Positions 1 to 10,703 of a stretch of 64,000 nucleotides of DNA are shown here, piece by piece. Origin of the DNA: Buchnera aphidicola (Pemphigus populi) (lineage in GTDB: Bacteria > Pseudomonadota > Gammaproteobacteria > Enterobacterales > Enterobacteriaceae); NCBI RefSeq assembly GCF_964058935.1, contig NZ_OZ060372.1, positions 434,001 to 498,000 of the forward strand. Direction: 5' to 3'. Positions within the stretch are counted from its first letter, which is position 1. Each line of letters starts with the position of its first letter. The notes beneath the pieces were generated by a model that had not been told where the DNA came from, did not search any database, and worked only from the letters and a program-made list of their open reading frames with translations. The position numbers were made by a program, and so were the translations under genes.

Positions 1-340
1 CTTGCCAAGCCGCTGATATCTTTGAACGAAATACATGTAAATTTAATTTTAATTTATCAGTTAATTGATCAATAAAAATATAAGTCTCAGGAAAAAGATA
101 TCCAGTATCAATTAAAATAACAGGGATATCAGGTTTTTGTTGGATAATAAGATGCAAACATACCGCTGACTGAATTCCAAAACTAGATGATAAAACAAAT
201 TCCGAACATAAATTTTCTATTGCCCAAGCAATACGTTTCTCTGCAGAAATATTTTTTAAAAATATATTTATCTGAGAAAAAAAGTTATATTGTTCTTCTT
301 TATTCAATGTATTAATTTCAAATAAATTCAAAGTAGACAT
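1..340 (-). CDS. cysH: Phosphoadenylyl-sulfate (PAPS) reductase, 5' part only
   Basis: Only the first 113 codons are present; the gene runs off the left edge of the window. The protein begins [10 protein letters not shown] at 340 and shows the PAPS reductase N-terminus: [10 protein letters not shown] (nucleotide-binding loop) at about residues 51-60, then [10 protein letters not shown]. The enzyme reduces PAPS to sulfite with thioredoxin, the step just before CysJI. It is the third gene of a minus-strand cysJ-cysI-cysH run, with its start 11 bases beyond the cysI stop, so one transcript is likely. The catalytic C-terminal cysteine motif lies outside the window and cannot be checked. Identification is firm from the close match to E. 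coli CysH as I remember it. Confidence 0.93.
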   Translation of the reverse strand, partial: MSTLNLFEINTLNKEEQYNFFSQINIFLKNISAEKRIAWAIENLCSEFVLSSSFGIQSAVCLHLIIQQKPDIPVILIDTGYLFPETYIFIDQLTDKLKLNLHVFRSKISAAWQ

Positions 341-351
341 AATAACCTCTT

Positions 352-2067
352 TTATTTTATCCAAAAATCAGTTTCTGAATTGATAACAGCTTTTACGATG
401 CCAAATCGAATAACAAAATCACCAAAATATTCTTTATAATCTCTTTTCTCAGACCAAATTTTTATTAACTCCTCTAAATGATCCAGTATTTCTTTTTCAG
501 TACAATTTTCAGCATATATCTTGGCAATGCGAGTACCGATATGATTACCACCTAAATATAAATTATAATGTCCAGGTGATTTTCCTATTAATCCAATTTC
601 AGCCAATAAAGATCTACCACAACCATTGGGACATCCTGTAATCCTAAATACTATCTTTTCTTTTTCCATATTGTATTTTAATAAAATTTTTTCTATTTGA
701 GTAATAAAAAAAGGTAATTTACGTTCTGCTTCTGCCATAGCTAAAGGACAAGTAGGAAAAGATACACAAGCCATAGAATTTTTTCTTAATTCAGTTATTT
801 TATTTAACATGCCATGTGCAAAAAAAATATTTTCGATTTCTTTTTTATCTTTTTGATCAACACCTGCTATGATAATATTTTGATTTGCTGTCAAACGAAA
901 ATCACCTTTATGTATTCTAGCTACTTGAGCCAAAGCTGATTTAATAGACTGATCTGAATTATCAATAATCCGTCCATTTGGAATAAACACAGTAAAATGC
1001 CACTTATTATCAATACCTTCAATCCATCCAAAACGATCACCTCTAGTAGTAAAATAATAAGGACGAATACTATCAAACGTTATATGAGCCCTTTTTTCAA
1101 CTTCTTTCTTAAACACATGAAATCCTACACGATGTAAAGTATATCTTGTTTTAGCATTTTTTCTATTAGTACGATTACCCCAATCACGTTGTGTTGTCAC
1201 TATTGATTCAGATACAGATAATACTTTGTTAATAGGAATAAAACCAAGAGGAATAGCACAAGATGGCCATGTATTTTTATTCCCATGTTCGATTGATAAA
1301 CCACCTCCAATTAATACGTTAAATCCTACTAATTTTCTTTTTTCTGCAATAGCTATAAAATTCATATCATTTGCATGTAAATCAACATCATTATGTGGAG
1401 GTATAACTATACTAGTTTTAAATTTTCTTGGTAAATATGTTTTACTGAGAATTGGTTCATGATCAGTGGTAGAAATCTTTTTTTTATCTAACCAAATTTC
1501 TGCATAAGCTTTAGTTTGTGGTAATAAGTGCTCAGATATTTTTTTCGCCCATTCATACACTTCATGATGCAATTCAGATTCAATAGGATTAGAAGTACAA
1601 ATGACATTTCTGTTTACATCGTTAGCTGTTCCTAACGAATCTAATCCAATACTATGTAACATCTTATGTACAGACTTTAAATCTTTTTTAAAAATACCAT
1701 GAAATTGAAATGTTTGACGATTTGTTAAACGAATAGTACGATATAAAGTTTTTTCAGTTGCAAATTTATCAATTTTTAACCATTGATTAGTAGTGATAAC
1801 TCCAGCTGGTAACCGACAACGTAACATGATAGCATAACGTGGTTCTAATTTTTGTTCAATTCTTTCTAATCGAATATCCCTATCATCTTGTTGATACATA
1901 CCATGGAAACGAATCAAAGAAAAATTATCACCATTAAATCCATTAGTAATACAATCTTTTAAATCTTCATTAATAGTTCCTCTTAAATAATTACTATTCA
2001 TTTTTATACGTTCAAAATCAGTTAACTTTCCTTCAATATATAATTTTTTATTTTTTTTTTCTTTCAT
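352..2067 (-). CDS. cysI: Sulfite reductase (NADPH) hemoprotein, beta subunit
   Basis: Reduces sulfite to sulfide with six electrons supplied by CysJ, in the cytoplasm, for cysteine synthesis. At 571 residues it is full length (about 570 in E. coli). Both halves of the cysteine signature that holds the coupled 4Fe-4S cluster and siroheme are present: CVSFPTC near residue 435 and TGCPNGCG near residue 480, so all four ligands are kept. The start codon overlaps the cysJ stop by one base (TAATG on the minus strand), which suggests translational coupling in a cysJIH operon. Frame is open throughout despite several long A runs. No odd features; it appears functional. Confidence 0.96.
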   Translation of the reverse strand: MKEKKNKKLYIEGKLTDFERIKMNSNYLRGTINEDLKDCITNGFNGDNFSLIRFHGMYQQDDRDIRLERIEQKLEPRYAIMLRCRLPAGVITTNQWLKIDKFATEKTLYRTIRLTNRQTFQFHGIFKKDLKSVHKMLHSIGLDSLGTANDVNRNVICTSNPIESELHHEVYEWAKKISEHLLPQTKAYAEIWLDKKKISTTDHEPILSKTYLPRKFKTSIVIPPHNDVDLHANDMNFIAIAEKRKLVGFNVLIGGGLSIEHGNKNTWPSCAIPLGFIPINKVLSVSESIVTTQRDWGNRTNRKNAKTRYTLHRVGFHVFKKEVEKRAHITFDSIRPYYFTTRGDRFGWIEGIDNKWHFTVFIPNGRIIDNSDQSIKSALAQVARIHKGDFRLTANQNIIIAGVDQKDKKEIENIFFAHGMLNKITELRKNSMACVSFPTCPLAMAEAERKLPFFITQIEKILLKYNMEKEKIVFRITGCPNGCGRSLLAEIGLIGKSPGHYNLYLGGNHIGTRIAKIYAENCTEKEILDHLEELIKIWSEKRDYKEYFGDFVIRFGIVKAVINSETDFWIK

Positions 2068-3869
2068 TAATAAAGATCTCTTTGGTAACGTTTGTCTTTC
2101 CGGAGATTATTTAAAAAATATTTAGCTTCATCTAAATTCATATTATTATATTGAATAAATATATCCAACAAAGCCAATTCTACACCTTTAGCCATATTGG
2201 ACGCATCTCCGCACACATAAATGTAAGCTCCGTCTTTAATCCAATTCCATATTTTACCACCTTTTTCTCTAATTTTATCTTGTACATAAATTTTATTTAT
2301 TTGATCTCTAGACCAGGCTAGATCAATATTAGTTAATAACCCTTTTTTAAAATATCTTTGCCATTCTATTTGATATAAAAAATCTTCAGTAAAAGACGGA
2401 TTGCCAAAAAATAACCAGTTCTTTCCATTTGCATTTTTACTATCTCTTTCTTGCATGAAAGAACGAAAAGGAGCAATTCCCGTTCCAGCGCCAATCATAA
2501 TGATTGGAATATTATGATCTTTAGGTAAACGAAAATGATCATTTTCAACAATAAAAACATTAATTATTCCATCTTCTTGCACACGATGAGTTAAATATCC
2601 AGAGGCTCCTCCCAAATATAACTTTCCTTGATCTAAATATTGTATTACCCTTACAGTAATATGTACTTCATTTTCCATTTCTGATTGAGACGAAGATATT
2701 GAATATAAACGAGGCTGCATGGGTCTTAAAATATCTAGAATACTTTGATTAAATGTATTAATAGGAGGAAATTGCCTTATCATATTAATGATAGATACAG
2801 TATTAGCATATATTCTTAATTTATCTTTATTCAAAACTATATCTTGTAATATCTTATTATTAGATAATTTAGCATATAAAGATACGACATTAATACTATT
2901 TACAGTAAGTTCAAAATTATTTTTTAATACATCATATATTATTTTTTTTTGCTTCTTTACCATTATTACAGTATTTTTTTTAATACTTAATAATTTTAAT
3001 AATTCTTTTACTAATACAGGATCATTTTCATACCAAACACCCAACACATCGCCAGGTCGATAAATTATACCAGAATTACTGATATCTATTTCAATATGAC
3101 GCACATCTCTTATGGAATTACGTCCAGTAATTTTTTTATTAACACATAATTTAGCTGAAAAAGGTTTTTCCTTCGTATAAGAAACAGAAGAAAAAATAGA
3201 TTCTTTTTCTGCCGAAAAACTAGTGTTAATTTTAATATTTATATTTTTTAATAATTCACTAATCTTTTTAACTATATCTTTAAACCATTTTTGAGCTATT
3301 TCAGTATATTCAATATCAGCATCCACACGATCAAACAACCGAATTCCACCCAATTCATGTAATTTTTTATCAAAATCTTTGCTAGATTGACAAAAAAAAT
3401 TATAAGAACTATCACCCAGTCCAAAAACACTATAATAAAAATTATTTAATTTAGGAGCCTTTTTTGACATCAAAAATCTATATAAATCCAAAGCTTCTTC
3501 TGGTGGTTCACCTTCTCCTTGAGTTGAAGTGATAATAATAAATATTTTTTCTTTATTAATTTTTTTAAATTTATAATCAAATGCATTTACTAATTTAGCT
3601 TTAATATCCTTTAATTTACATTCTTTATATAATAATTTAGATAATGCACGTGCGTTACCAGTTTGTGACGCAGATAATATCGTAACTATACATTCATTAG
3701 AAATAATGTTTTTTATGGGTAATGTATCTTTTTTTTGTTTAGATAATCCCCAAAAATAACCAGATAACCAAACTTGTTCTGTACTAGAAAAATTAGTACT
3801 TATCAACTCTAACATCGCTAATTTTTTTTTACTTAAAGGCAATAAATAATCTTGTTGAATATCTTCCAT
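2067..3869 (-). CDS. cysJ: Sulfite reductase (NADPH) flavoprotein, alpha subunit
   Basis: Transfers electrons from NADPH through FAD and FMN to CysI. The 600-residue length matches the family. Order of domains: an N-terminal flavodoxin-like FMN domain (ASQTGNA near residue 66, [17 protein letters not shown]), then the ferredoxin-NADP reductase-type part with FAD motif RLYSISSS and NADPH motif [12 protein letters not shown], and the typical C-terminus KRYQRDLY. First gene of the cysJIH run, so its promoter should lie in the 314-base gap up to mutS. Retention of this operon implies that the symbiont can make sulfide from sulfate for cysteine, if the upstream cysDN functions are present elsewhere. 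Confidence 0.96.
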   Translation of the reverse strand: MEDIQQDYLLPLSKKKLAMLELISTNFSSTEQVWLSGYFWGLSKQKKDTLPIKNIISNECIVTILSASQTGNARALSKLLYKECKLKDIKAKLVNAFDYKFKKINKEKIFIIITSTQGEGEPPEEALDLYRFLMSKKAPKLNNFYYSVFGLGDSSYNFFCQSSKDFDKKLHELGGIRLFDRVDADIEYTEIAQKWFKDIVKKISELLKNINIKINTSFSAEKESIFSSVSYTKEKPFSAKLCVNKKITGRNSIRDVRHIEIDISNSGIIYRPGDVLGVWYENDPVLVKELLKLLSIKKNTVIMVKKQKKIIYDVLKNNFELTVNSINVVSLYAKLSNNKILQDIVLNKDKLRIYANTVSIINMIRQFPPINTFNQSILDILRPMQPRLYSISSSQSEMENEVHITVRVIQYLDQGKLYLGGASGYLTHRVQEDGIINVFIVENDHFRLPKDHNIPIIMIGAGTGIAPFRSFMQERDSKNANGKNWLFFGNPSFTEDFLYQIEWQRYFKKGLLTNIDLAWSRDQINKIYVQDKIREKGGKIWNWIKDGAYIYVCGDASNMAKGVELALLDIFIQYNNMNLDEAKYFLNNLRKDKRYQRDLY

Positions 3870-4183
3870 TGTATTATTACCTATATATTATTTTTTACTA
3901 AAAAAATTGAAATATATTTCATATAAAATTGTTTATAAAAAATAAAAAACAAATTATATATATACATATAGATATATCTCTGTATTAAATAAAGTTATTC
4001 ATTGAATTAAAAAATTAATTCTTATAAAAAAACTAACATTATAATGTTAAATTAATATAATAATTTTGAATATCAATATATTATCTTGAACAAATATTAT
4101 ACTATGAAATAACTATATAATTATTTTTATAAAAAAATATATATTATGTATATAATACTCACCTTAAAAATATTAATATATAT
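3870..4183. other. Gene-free stretch between mutS and cysJ
   Basis: Both flanking genes are on the minus strand, so this holds the mutS 3' end and the region upstream of cysJ. It is almost pure A+T with many short palindromes. I see no recognisable gene remnant, CysB site or clear terminator. Promoter-like hexamers are too common at this composition to call one. Confidence 0.6.
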
Positions 4184-6721
4184 TTATATAATACTCTTCA
4201 AATAATAAATAATATCTAACGCTTGACGAGGAGATATTTTATTAGGATCCACCGTATTAATATATTCTAAAACAGAATTGTCTAATACTTTTTTAAGAAA
4301 ATATTTTTTACAATTATTTTTAGACGATTCTACTAATTCTTTGAACTTTATTTTTGCCTGATTAATAATTGTCTCTGGTATACCTGCTAAAGAAGCTACA
4401 GCTAATCCATAACTCTTTTCTGTGGAACCATCTTTTATAGTATGCGTAAATGAAATACTATTATCATATTCGATTACTTTACAATGAACATTTTTAATTT
4501 CTTTAAATTTTTTTTCTAAATAAGTTAATTCAAAATAATGTGTAGAAAATAATGTAATAGATTTTATATGAATTATTAAATATTCAGCACATGCTAATGA
4601 TAAAGATAAACCGTCATAAATCGAAGTTCCCCTCCCAATTTCATCTATTAAAACTAAACTATAACAACTAGCATTATTTAAAATGCTGGCCATTTCTGTC
4701 ATTTCCATCATAAAAGTTGATTGACCCATTGATAAATCATCAGCTGAACCTACTCGTATAAAAATTTTATCAAACATACCAATAACTGCTGTTTTAGCGG
4801 GAACGTAACTACCTATCCATGCCATAATAACAATTAATGCTATTTGTCTCATGTAAGTACTTTTTCCTCCCATATTGCTACCTGTAATAATAATCATTCT
4901 ATTATCTTTCGAAAGGAATACGGAATTAGGAATAAAAGGAGTATTTAATACTTCTTCAATTACAGGATGACGACTATCTAACAAAGAAATTATTGTTTTG
5001 TCTTTCACAATGGGACGTGTATAATTCATGGTAACAGAACGTTCTGCTAAATTAGTTAATACATCTATTTCTGCCAATGCCTGAGCACTAATTTGTAATT
5101 CATCTAAATAAGAAAATAAAATATCAAAAATTTCTTTATATAATATTTTTTCTAACTCTATACTTTTTTCCCCGGCAATGAAAATATTTTTTTCATAATT
5201 TTTTAATTCTTGTACAATATATCGTTCACAATTTTTTAATGTTTGACATTTTTGATAAAAATTAGGAATTAAATGACTGTGTCTTTTATTAACTTGAATA
5301 TAATATCCAATAATTCTATTATTTCCAATTTTTAATGATTCTATTCCTAGAACACGTCTTGTTTTTATTTCAAAATTCTTAAGATACTGTTGTGCATTAT
5401 TTTTTATCAATCTTAATTCATCTAATTCAATATTATATCCATTAGCTATTACGGAACCTTCACGAATTGATTTAGCAGGAGATGAAGATATAGCGCGGTT
5501 TAATAAATCTGACAAATTTATAAAATTTCCAATTAAATTAGATAAATATTGAATATGTCCCACATCAATGTTCATTAATATTTTTTTTATTTTAGGTAAT
5601 TTTAAAAAAGTATCTCTAATAGAGATTAGATCTTTTGGTGATGCTGTATGTAACGCTATACGAGAAGAAATACGTTCTAAATCACAGATTTGATATAACA
5701 TAGTTTTTAATTTATGATAAATATTTCGTAACGCTTGTATGCTATCTTGCCTATTTTTGATGATATCAACATTACGTCCAGGAGAATTTAACCAACGTTT
5801 TAACATTCTACTGCCCATAGACGTAGACGTGTGATCCAAGGTATGACACAAGGTGTTTTTATAACCTCCTGAAATGTTTTTAATGATTTCTAAATTTTTA
5901 CGAGTAGATGCATTGATAATAATATAATCTTTTATATTATGTATTTTAATTGATTTTATATGAGGTAACAAAGAATTTTGTGTATTTTTGACATATTGGA
6001 ATAAACAACCCGCTGCACATAAGGCTACACTCGCTATCTGTACACCGAAACCATTTAAAGTATTAGTACCAAATTGAAAATTTAATTGACGATGTGCAGT
6101 ATCTAATTTAAATTCTAATAAGGAACGTTTACGCAATCCACGATTTTTTTTAATAAAATCATAATATAAAAATTTTTCGGGATATAATAATTCTTCAGGA
6201 TCAGTCCGTTTTAATTCAGATAATAAATCTTCAGTACTACTGAATTCTGAAATAATAAATTCACCGGAACAAATATTTAAAGTAGCATAACCAAAAATAT
6301 TATTTTCCATAAAAATTGATGCTAATAAATTATCTTTATTATCTTTCAAAAAGATATCATCGGTAACAGTTCCAGGAGTAACAATTCTAACAATTTTACG
6401 TTTTAATAATTTTTTCCCAGAAGAGGAGTCTTCCATTTGTTCACAAATTGCTACCGATTCACCTAATTTTATTAATTTTAATAAATAGATCTCTGCTGAA
6501 TGATAAGGTATTCCAGACATAGGAATTTCTTTTCCTGCTGAATAGCCTCTTTTTGTTAAAGTAATATTTAATAGATTAGAAATTTTTTTAGCATCTTCAT
6601 AAAATAATTCATAAAAATCTCCTATTCTATAAAACAATAGCATATCTGGATAATTATATTTTAATTTAAGATATTGTTGAATCATAGGTGTATGATGATT
6701 GATTTGATATTTTTTATTCAT
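4184..6721 (-). CDS. mutS: DNA mismatch repair protein MutS
   Basis: Recognises mismatches and recruits MutL. Its 845 residues are close to the usual 853. The mismatch-reading Phe-x-Glu motif is present ([12 protein letters not shown] near residue 33), and the C-terminal ATPase keeps Walker A (GSNMGGKST; the usual first residues are GPN, so Pro is Ser here), Walker B ([12 protein letters not shown]), STHYFELT, and the helix at the end ([16 protein letters not shown]). The frame is open over the whole length. No mutL lies in the window, so whether methyl-directed repair works cannot be judged. mutS and polA are divergent across a gap of about 390 bases. Confidence 0.96.
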   Translation of the reverse strand: MNKKYQINHHTPMIQQYLKLKYNYPDMLLFYRIGDFYELFYEDAKKISNLLNITLTKRGYSAGKEIPMSGIPYHSAEIYLLKLIKLGESVAICEQMEDSSSGKKLLKRKIVRIVTPGTVTDDIFLKDNKDNLLASIFMENNIFGYATLNICSGEFIISEFSSTEDLLSELKRTDPEELLYPEKFLYYDFIKKNRGLRKRSLLEFKLDTAHRQLNFQFGTNTLNGFGVQIASVALCAAGCLFQYVKNTQNSLLPHIKSIKIHNIKDYIIINASTRKNLEIIKNISGGYKNTLCHTLDHTSTSMGSRMLKRWLNSPGRNVDIIKNRQDSIQALRNIYHKLKTMLYQICDLERISSRIALHTASPKDLISIRDTFLKLPKIKKILMNIDVGHIQYLSNLIGNFINLSDLLNRAISSSPAKSIREGSVIANGYNIELDELRLIKNNAQQYLKNFEIKTRRVLGIESLKIGNNRIIGYYIQVNKRHSHLIPNFYQKCQTLKNCERYIVQELKNYEKNIFIAGEKSIELEKILYKEIFDILFSYLDELQISAQALAEIDVLTNLAERSVTMNYTRPIVKDKTIISLLDSRHPVIEEVLNTPFIPNSVFLSKDNRMIIITGSNMGGKSTYMRQIALIVIMAWIGSYVPAKTAVIGMFDKIFIRVGSADDLSMGQSTFMMEMTEMASILNNASCYSLVLIDEIGRGTSIYDGLSLSLACAEYLIIHIKSITLFSTHYFELTYLEKKFKEIKNVHCKVIEYDNSISFTHTIKDGSTEKSYGLAVASLAGIPETIINQAKIKFKELVESSKNNCKKYFLKKVLDNSVLEYINTVDPNKISPRQALDIIYYLKSII

Positions 6722-7115
6722 ATATTTCCTATAACGGTTTATTAAAATATAATTTGGTTATATAATTTAATTATTTTTTAATAAAAAATATATATCTTCT
6801 TGATTTATACATACATGAATTATTTGACATAATAAAATAAATTAATATATTTAAAAAATTATATCTAAAAAATAGAGTAAAAAATAAAATAATATTTTAT
6901 CGCAATGAAAGGATAAATAATATATTTTTAAAAATTAGTTGAAATGTTGCAATGTAAATCAATTAATTACATATTAAATAAAAATAGCATGTACTATGAA
7001 TGATACGTATGTATAAATAATATTTATCTGTTATAATCTCTATATAATTTTTATTATATATGCTATATTTTAACATTATAATTACGATTAGTATCGTATA
7101 TATTTAAGGATGTTC
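6722..7115. other. Divergent intergenic region mutS / polA
   Basis: Should carry the promoters for mutS (leftward) and polA (rightward). Very A+T-rich. A TTATAAT string near 7030 is a plausible -10 element for polA but lacks a convincing -35. No gene remnant or RNA gene was recognised. Confidence 0.5.
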
Positions 7116-8016
7116 ATGAATACTAAAATAAAAAAAAATATTAATTGTAGATGGTACATTTTATTTATATCGTGCTTACTATACTTTTCCATCTTTAACC
7201 AATAGATGGGGAGAACCGTCTGGAGCAATATACGGTGTAATTAGTATGTTGCGTAAATTATTAATACAATATAAAGAAAATCCAATTATAGTAGTATTTG
7301 ATTCACCTCATAAAAATTTTCGTCACATTCTATTTAAAAACTATAAAAAAAATAGACCAAATATGCCCACAAGTTTAAAAAATCAAATTCCAATGTTATA
7401 TAAAATAATAACATCAATTGGAATACCTATAATCACTGTACCATTAGTAGAAGCAGATGATATCATCGGCACTTTATCTTATTGTGCTGAAAAAGAAAAT
7501 TTCTCTGTATTAATTATGAGTAATGATAAAGATATGATGCAATTAGTAACTCAAAATATTAGAATTATTAATTCTACATATAATATTAAAATAGGACCTG
7601 ATGAAGTAAAAAAAAAATATGGCATACCACCAATACTAATAATTGATTTATTAGCATTAATGGGAGATACTTCTGATAATATACCAGGGGTACCAGGAAT
7701 AGGAGAAAAAACAGCTTTAATACTCTTAAGAAATTTTGGTTGTCTTGAAAAGATATATGAAAAAATAGAAAATATAATGATATTACCAATTCGTGGAAAA
7801 AAAAATATCATTATAAATATGAAAAAAAATAAAGAAATTGCTTTTCTTTCAAAAAAATTATCAACAATTCGATTAGATGTACCAATTAATATTAATTTCA
7901 AAGATTTAAAAATATCAAAATTAAAAAAACAAGAGCTATTATATTTTTTCCATTACTATAACTTTAAAAAATGGAATCAACAGGTAAAAAATGATTCATG
8001 GTTACCAATACAGTAA
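7116..8016 (+). CDS. polA: DNA polymerase I, 5'-3' exonuclease domain (separate reading frame; leader frameshift)
   Basis: Matches the N-terminal 5' nuclease domain of E. coli Pol I, which removes RNA primers and nicked flaps. The natural start is ATG 7116 (MNTKIKK), but the frame breaks in a run of nine A (7130-7138). Downstream of the run, the frame that reads LIVDGTFYLYRAYYTFPSLTN is the true one. One base fewer (or two more) in the run gives 299 codons. The next in-frame ATG (7246) would omit the conserved Asp of LIVDG, a metal ligand, so translation from there should be inactive. Other motifs are intact: EADDIIGTL, SNDKDMMQLV, GDTSDNIPGVPGIGEKTA. It ends with a stop at 8014-8016, at the linker to the polymerase domain. 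Confidence 0.85.
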
Positions 8017-9773
8017 TAACAAAATATACCGAAAATATAAAAAATATTGAATACAATATAATTTTAAAAAAAGAACAATTTGAAAAAATGTTAAAAATAA
8101 TAGAAAAATATAACAACTTTTCTTTTATAATTAAAACAAACTTACCAGATATACATACTAATAATATTACTGGATTTTCTTTTTCCGTTATTATTAATCA
8201 AGTATTTTACATACCCATAATTGATAAAAACATATTATCTTTAAAAATTAAGGATAAAAATAATATTTTAAAAAAAATAAAAAATTTATTTGAAAATCAC
8301 AATCAACTAAAAATAGGTCATAATATAAAAAACAATTATCATCTATTAAAAAAATATAATATTAAATTATCTGGTAATACATTTGATACCATGATTGCAT
8401 CATATGTATTAAATAATACACATAAAAACCATATAAAAATAGAAGAGTTAGAAAATCTATGGATTCAGAATAATAAAAAAAAAAATACTAATCGAGAAAA
8501 AAATATAGGTCAAGAATCTGAAATAAATTTAAAAATATACATAGTAATGCTTCTTTATTTAAATAAAGAAGAAAAAATTAAAAAAATAATAGAAAATATA
8601 GAAATTCCATTAGTAAAAATAATAGCTAATATTGAAGAAAATGGAATTTTAATAAATATTAAACAATTAAAAGAACAATCAAAAAAAATTACTACTCAAT
8701 TAGTTAAATTAAAACATGATGCTTATCAATTAACAGGTACATCATTTAATATACTTTCTTCGCAACAATTAAAGAAAAATCTACTCATAATTAAAAATAG
8801 AAAAAATAGTGTTACATCTAATATCAAAAAAAACGATATGCTACTTAATATTGTTAAAAATTACCGTAGTTTATATAAATTAAAATCAACATACATTGAT
8901 CCACTACCAAAAAGAATTAATAAAATAACAGGTAGAATACATACATGTTATTATCAAACAAATACTTTAACAGGTCGCTTATCATCTAAAAATCCTAATG
9001 TACAAAATATTCCATCTAAAACTAAAGAAGGTAAAGAAATCCGAAAAGCATTTATATCTGAAAAAAATTATTTCATCGTTTCTGCTGATTACTCTCAAAT
9101 TGAACTAAGAATTCTTGCATATGTATCAAAAGATAAAGAATTGATTAAAGCATTTTCTAACGATTCAGATATATATAAAATAACAGCATCTGAAATATTC
9201 AATATTCCCATAATAAATGTCACTGATGAACAAAGGCAGCATGCAAAAGTAATCAATTTTAGTTTAATTTATGGAATGGGACCCTTTGGTTTGTCAAATA
9301 AACTTAATATCAATATATTAACAGCAAAAGAATATATAAAAACATATTTTAAACGTTATAGAGGTATTAAAAAATATATAAAACATACTTATCAATTTGC
9401 ACTAAAAAAAGGATACGTACTGACATTGTATGGAAGAAAGATACATATTCCACATATTACTTCAAAAAACTTTTTAATACGTCAATCCGCAGAAAGAACA
9501 GCAGTAAATGCTGCTATTCAAGGAACGTCTTCTGATATAATCAAGTTGGCAATGGTTAAAATATATAATTTTTTTAAAACACAACATCATTTAAATGCAA
9601 AAATAATTATGCAAGTTCATGACGAATTAGTATTCGAAATAAAAAAAGAAAAAATAAATAGTATCTGTAAAGAAATACGTAATATTATGGAATCTAATAC
9701 CATATTAGATACCCCAATACCTGTAAGAATTAAAATAGGTCATAATTGGCAAGATACCATAAAAACTATCTAA
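7998..9773 (+). CDS. polA: DNA polymerase I, Klenow-like fragment (separate reading frame; proofreading site lost)
   Basis: 591 residues matching the Klenow part of Pol I. Polymerase motifs are intact: motif A SADYSQIELR (Asp about 364), motif B RQHAKVINFSLIYG, motif C QVHDELVFE (Asp about 542). The 3'-5' exonuclease domain is present in outline but its metal ligands are gone: the DTE triplet (E. coli D355/E357) aligns with IIK at residues 44-46, the KYD of D424 with KNN, and D501 with Ser. The frame overlaps the nuclease frame by 19 bases. A TGA at 7992-7994 closes this frame upstream and there is no A run at the junction, so this looks like a true gene split rather than slippage. ATG 7998 is the first usable start, with no good ribosome binding site; coupling to the upstream gene is plausible. 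Confidence 0.9.
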   Translation: MVTNTVITKYTENIKNIEYNIILKKEQFEKMLKIIEKYNNFSFIIKTNLPDIHTNNITGFSFSVIINQVFYIPIIDKNILSLKIKDKNNILKKIKNLFENHNQLKIGHNIKNNYHLLKKYNIKLSGNTFDTMIASYVLNNTHKNHIKIEELENLWIQNNKKKNTNREKNIGQESEINLKIYIVMLLYLNKEEKIKKIIENIEIPLVKIIANIEENGILINIKQLKEQSKKITTQLVKLKHDAYQLTGTSFNILSSQQLKKNLLIIKNRKNSVTSNIKKNDMLLNIVKNYRSLYKLKSTYIDPLPKRINKITGRIHTCYYQTNTLTGRLSSKNPNVQNIPSKTKEGKEIRKAFISEKNYFIVSADYSQIELRILAYVSKDKELIKAFSNDSDIYKITASEIFNIPIINVTDEQRQHAKVINFSLIYGMGPFGLSNKLNINILTAKEYIKTYFKRYRGIKKYIKHTYQFALKKGYVLTLYGRKIHIPHITSKNFLIRQSAERTAVNAAIQGTSSDIIKLAMVKIYNFFKTQHHLNAKIIMQVHDELVFEIKKEKINSICKEIRNIMESNTILDTPIPVRIKIGHNWQDTIKTI

Positions 9774-9839
9774 TCAATCTGTAATATTTTTTATAAAAAA
9801 ATAATTTGATATAAAAAATATATTAATATTTCATTCTTA

Positions 9840-10451
9840 TTAGCTATACCAATCGTCTAATTGTTTACGCAATACATCAACCCCTATTTTTTTAAAAGAA
9901 GAAAATAAACATACATTCAAAGATGTTAATAAAAATAGAGATAATTTTTCAGAAACCATTTTTAATTTTTGTCTTTGACTTTCAAATATAATTTTGTCTG
10001 ATTTTGTTAACAACACTAATATTGGAATATTAAATTTCTTAGAAATGATAATCATATTTTTATCAAATGGCTTCATAGGATGTCTAATATCCATAAATAA
10101 TACCAATCCTTTTAAGGATTTATTCATTTTTAAATATTTAATAATAATTTTTTCCCATTGTAGTTTTAATACTTTAGATGTTTTTGAATAACCATATCCA
10201 GGCATATCCACTAAATAACATTTTTTCGTCACAGAAAAAAAATTAATTAAATTTGTTCTACCTGGAGTTTTACTAATTCTGGCTAATTTTTTTTTATTTG
10301 TTAGCACATTAATAGCGCTAGATTTACCAGAATTGGAATAGCCAACGAATAAAACCTCGGATACATCAGAATTATTTTGTTTTTTTATATGTGCCATACT
10401 ACTTAAAAAGTACGTATTTTCATAATTATTTTTCAAAATATTATTTTCCAT
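9840..10451 (-). CDS. engB: Ribosome biogenesis GTPase EngB (YihA/YsxC)
   Basis: A small GTPase involved in assembly of the large ribosomal subunit. All G motifs are visible in 203 residues: G1 GYSNSGKSSA near residue 37, G2 region SKTPGRTNLINFF, G3 DMPGYGYS, G4 TKSDK. It is convergent with polA, 66 bases apart, the arrangement kept in E. coli (polA-yihA). The start at 10451 (MENNILKNNY) gives the usual length. The spf RNA gene found between these genes in enterobacteria is absent. Confidence 0.95.
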   Translation of the reverse strand: MENNILKNNYENTYFLSSMAHIKKQNNSDVSEVLFVGYSNSGKSSAINVLTNKKKLARISKTPGRTNLINFFSVTKKCYLVDMPGYGYSKTSKVLKLQWEKIIIKYLKMNKSLKGLVLFMDIRHPMKPFDKNMIIISKKFNIPILVLLTKSDKIIFESQRQKLKMVSEKLSLFLLTSLNVCLFSSFKKIGVDVLRKQLDDWYS

Positions 10452-10703
10452 TTTTTTAAATCAAAAAAATAAATACATACCTTTATATAAGATATAATTC
10501 AATTTAATGTTAATATATTCAAGAAATCATAAAATACATAAAAAAAATTAGTATGATTCACTTTTATATTTTATAATAATACAAGATCTAACTAATCTTA
10601 AATAAATAAAGATGGTATCGACATATTTTATATTTTTATCTGATATCAGTAATACTTAAATAATAATTGATATTATTATACCCTAATATTTTAAGGTAGT
10701 AAA

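Noticed and set aside
1226..1462. Plus-strand open frame of 78 codons opposite cysI
   Set aside because: Lies wholly within cysI on the other strand; no family similarity and no ribosome binding site.
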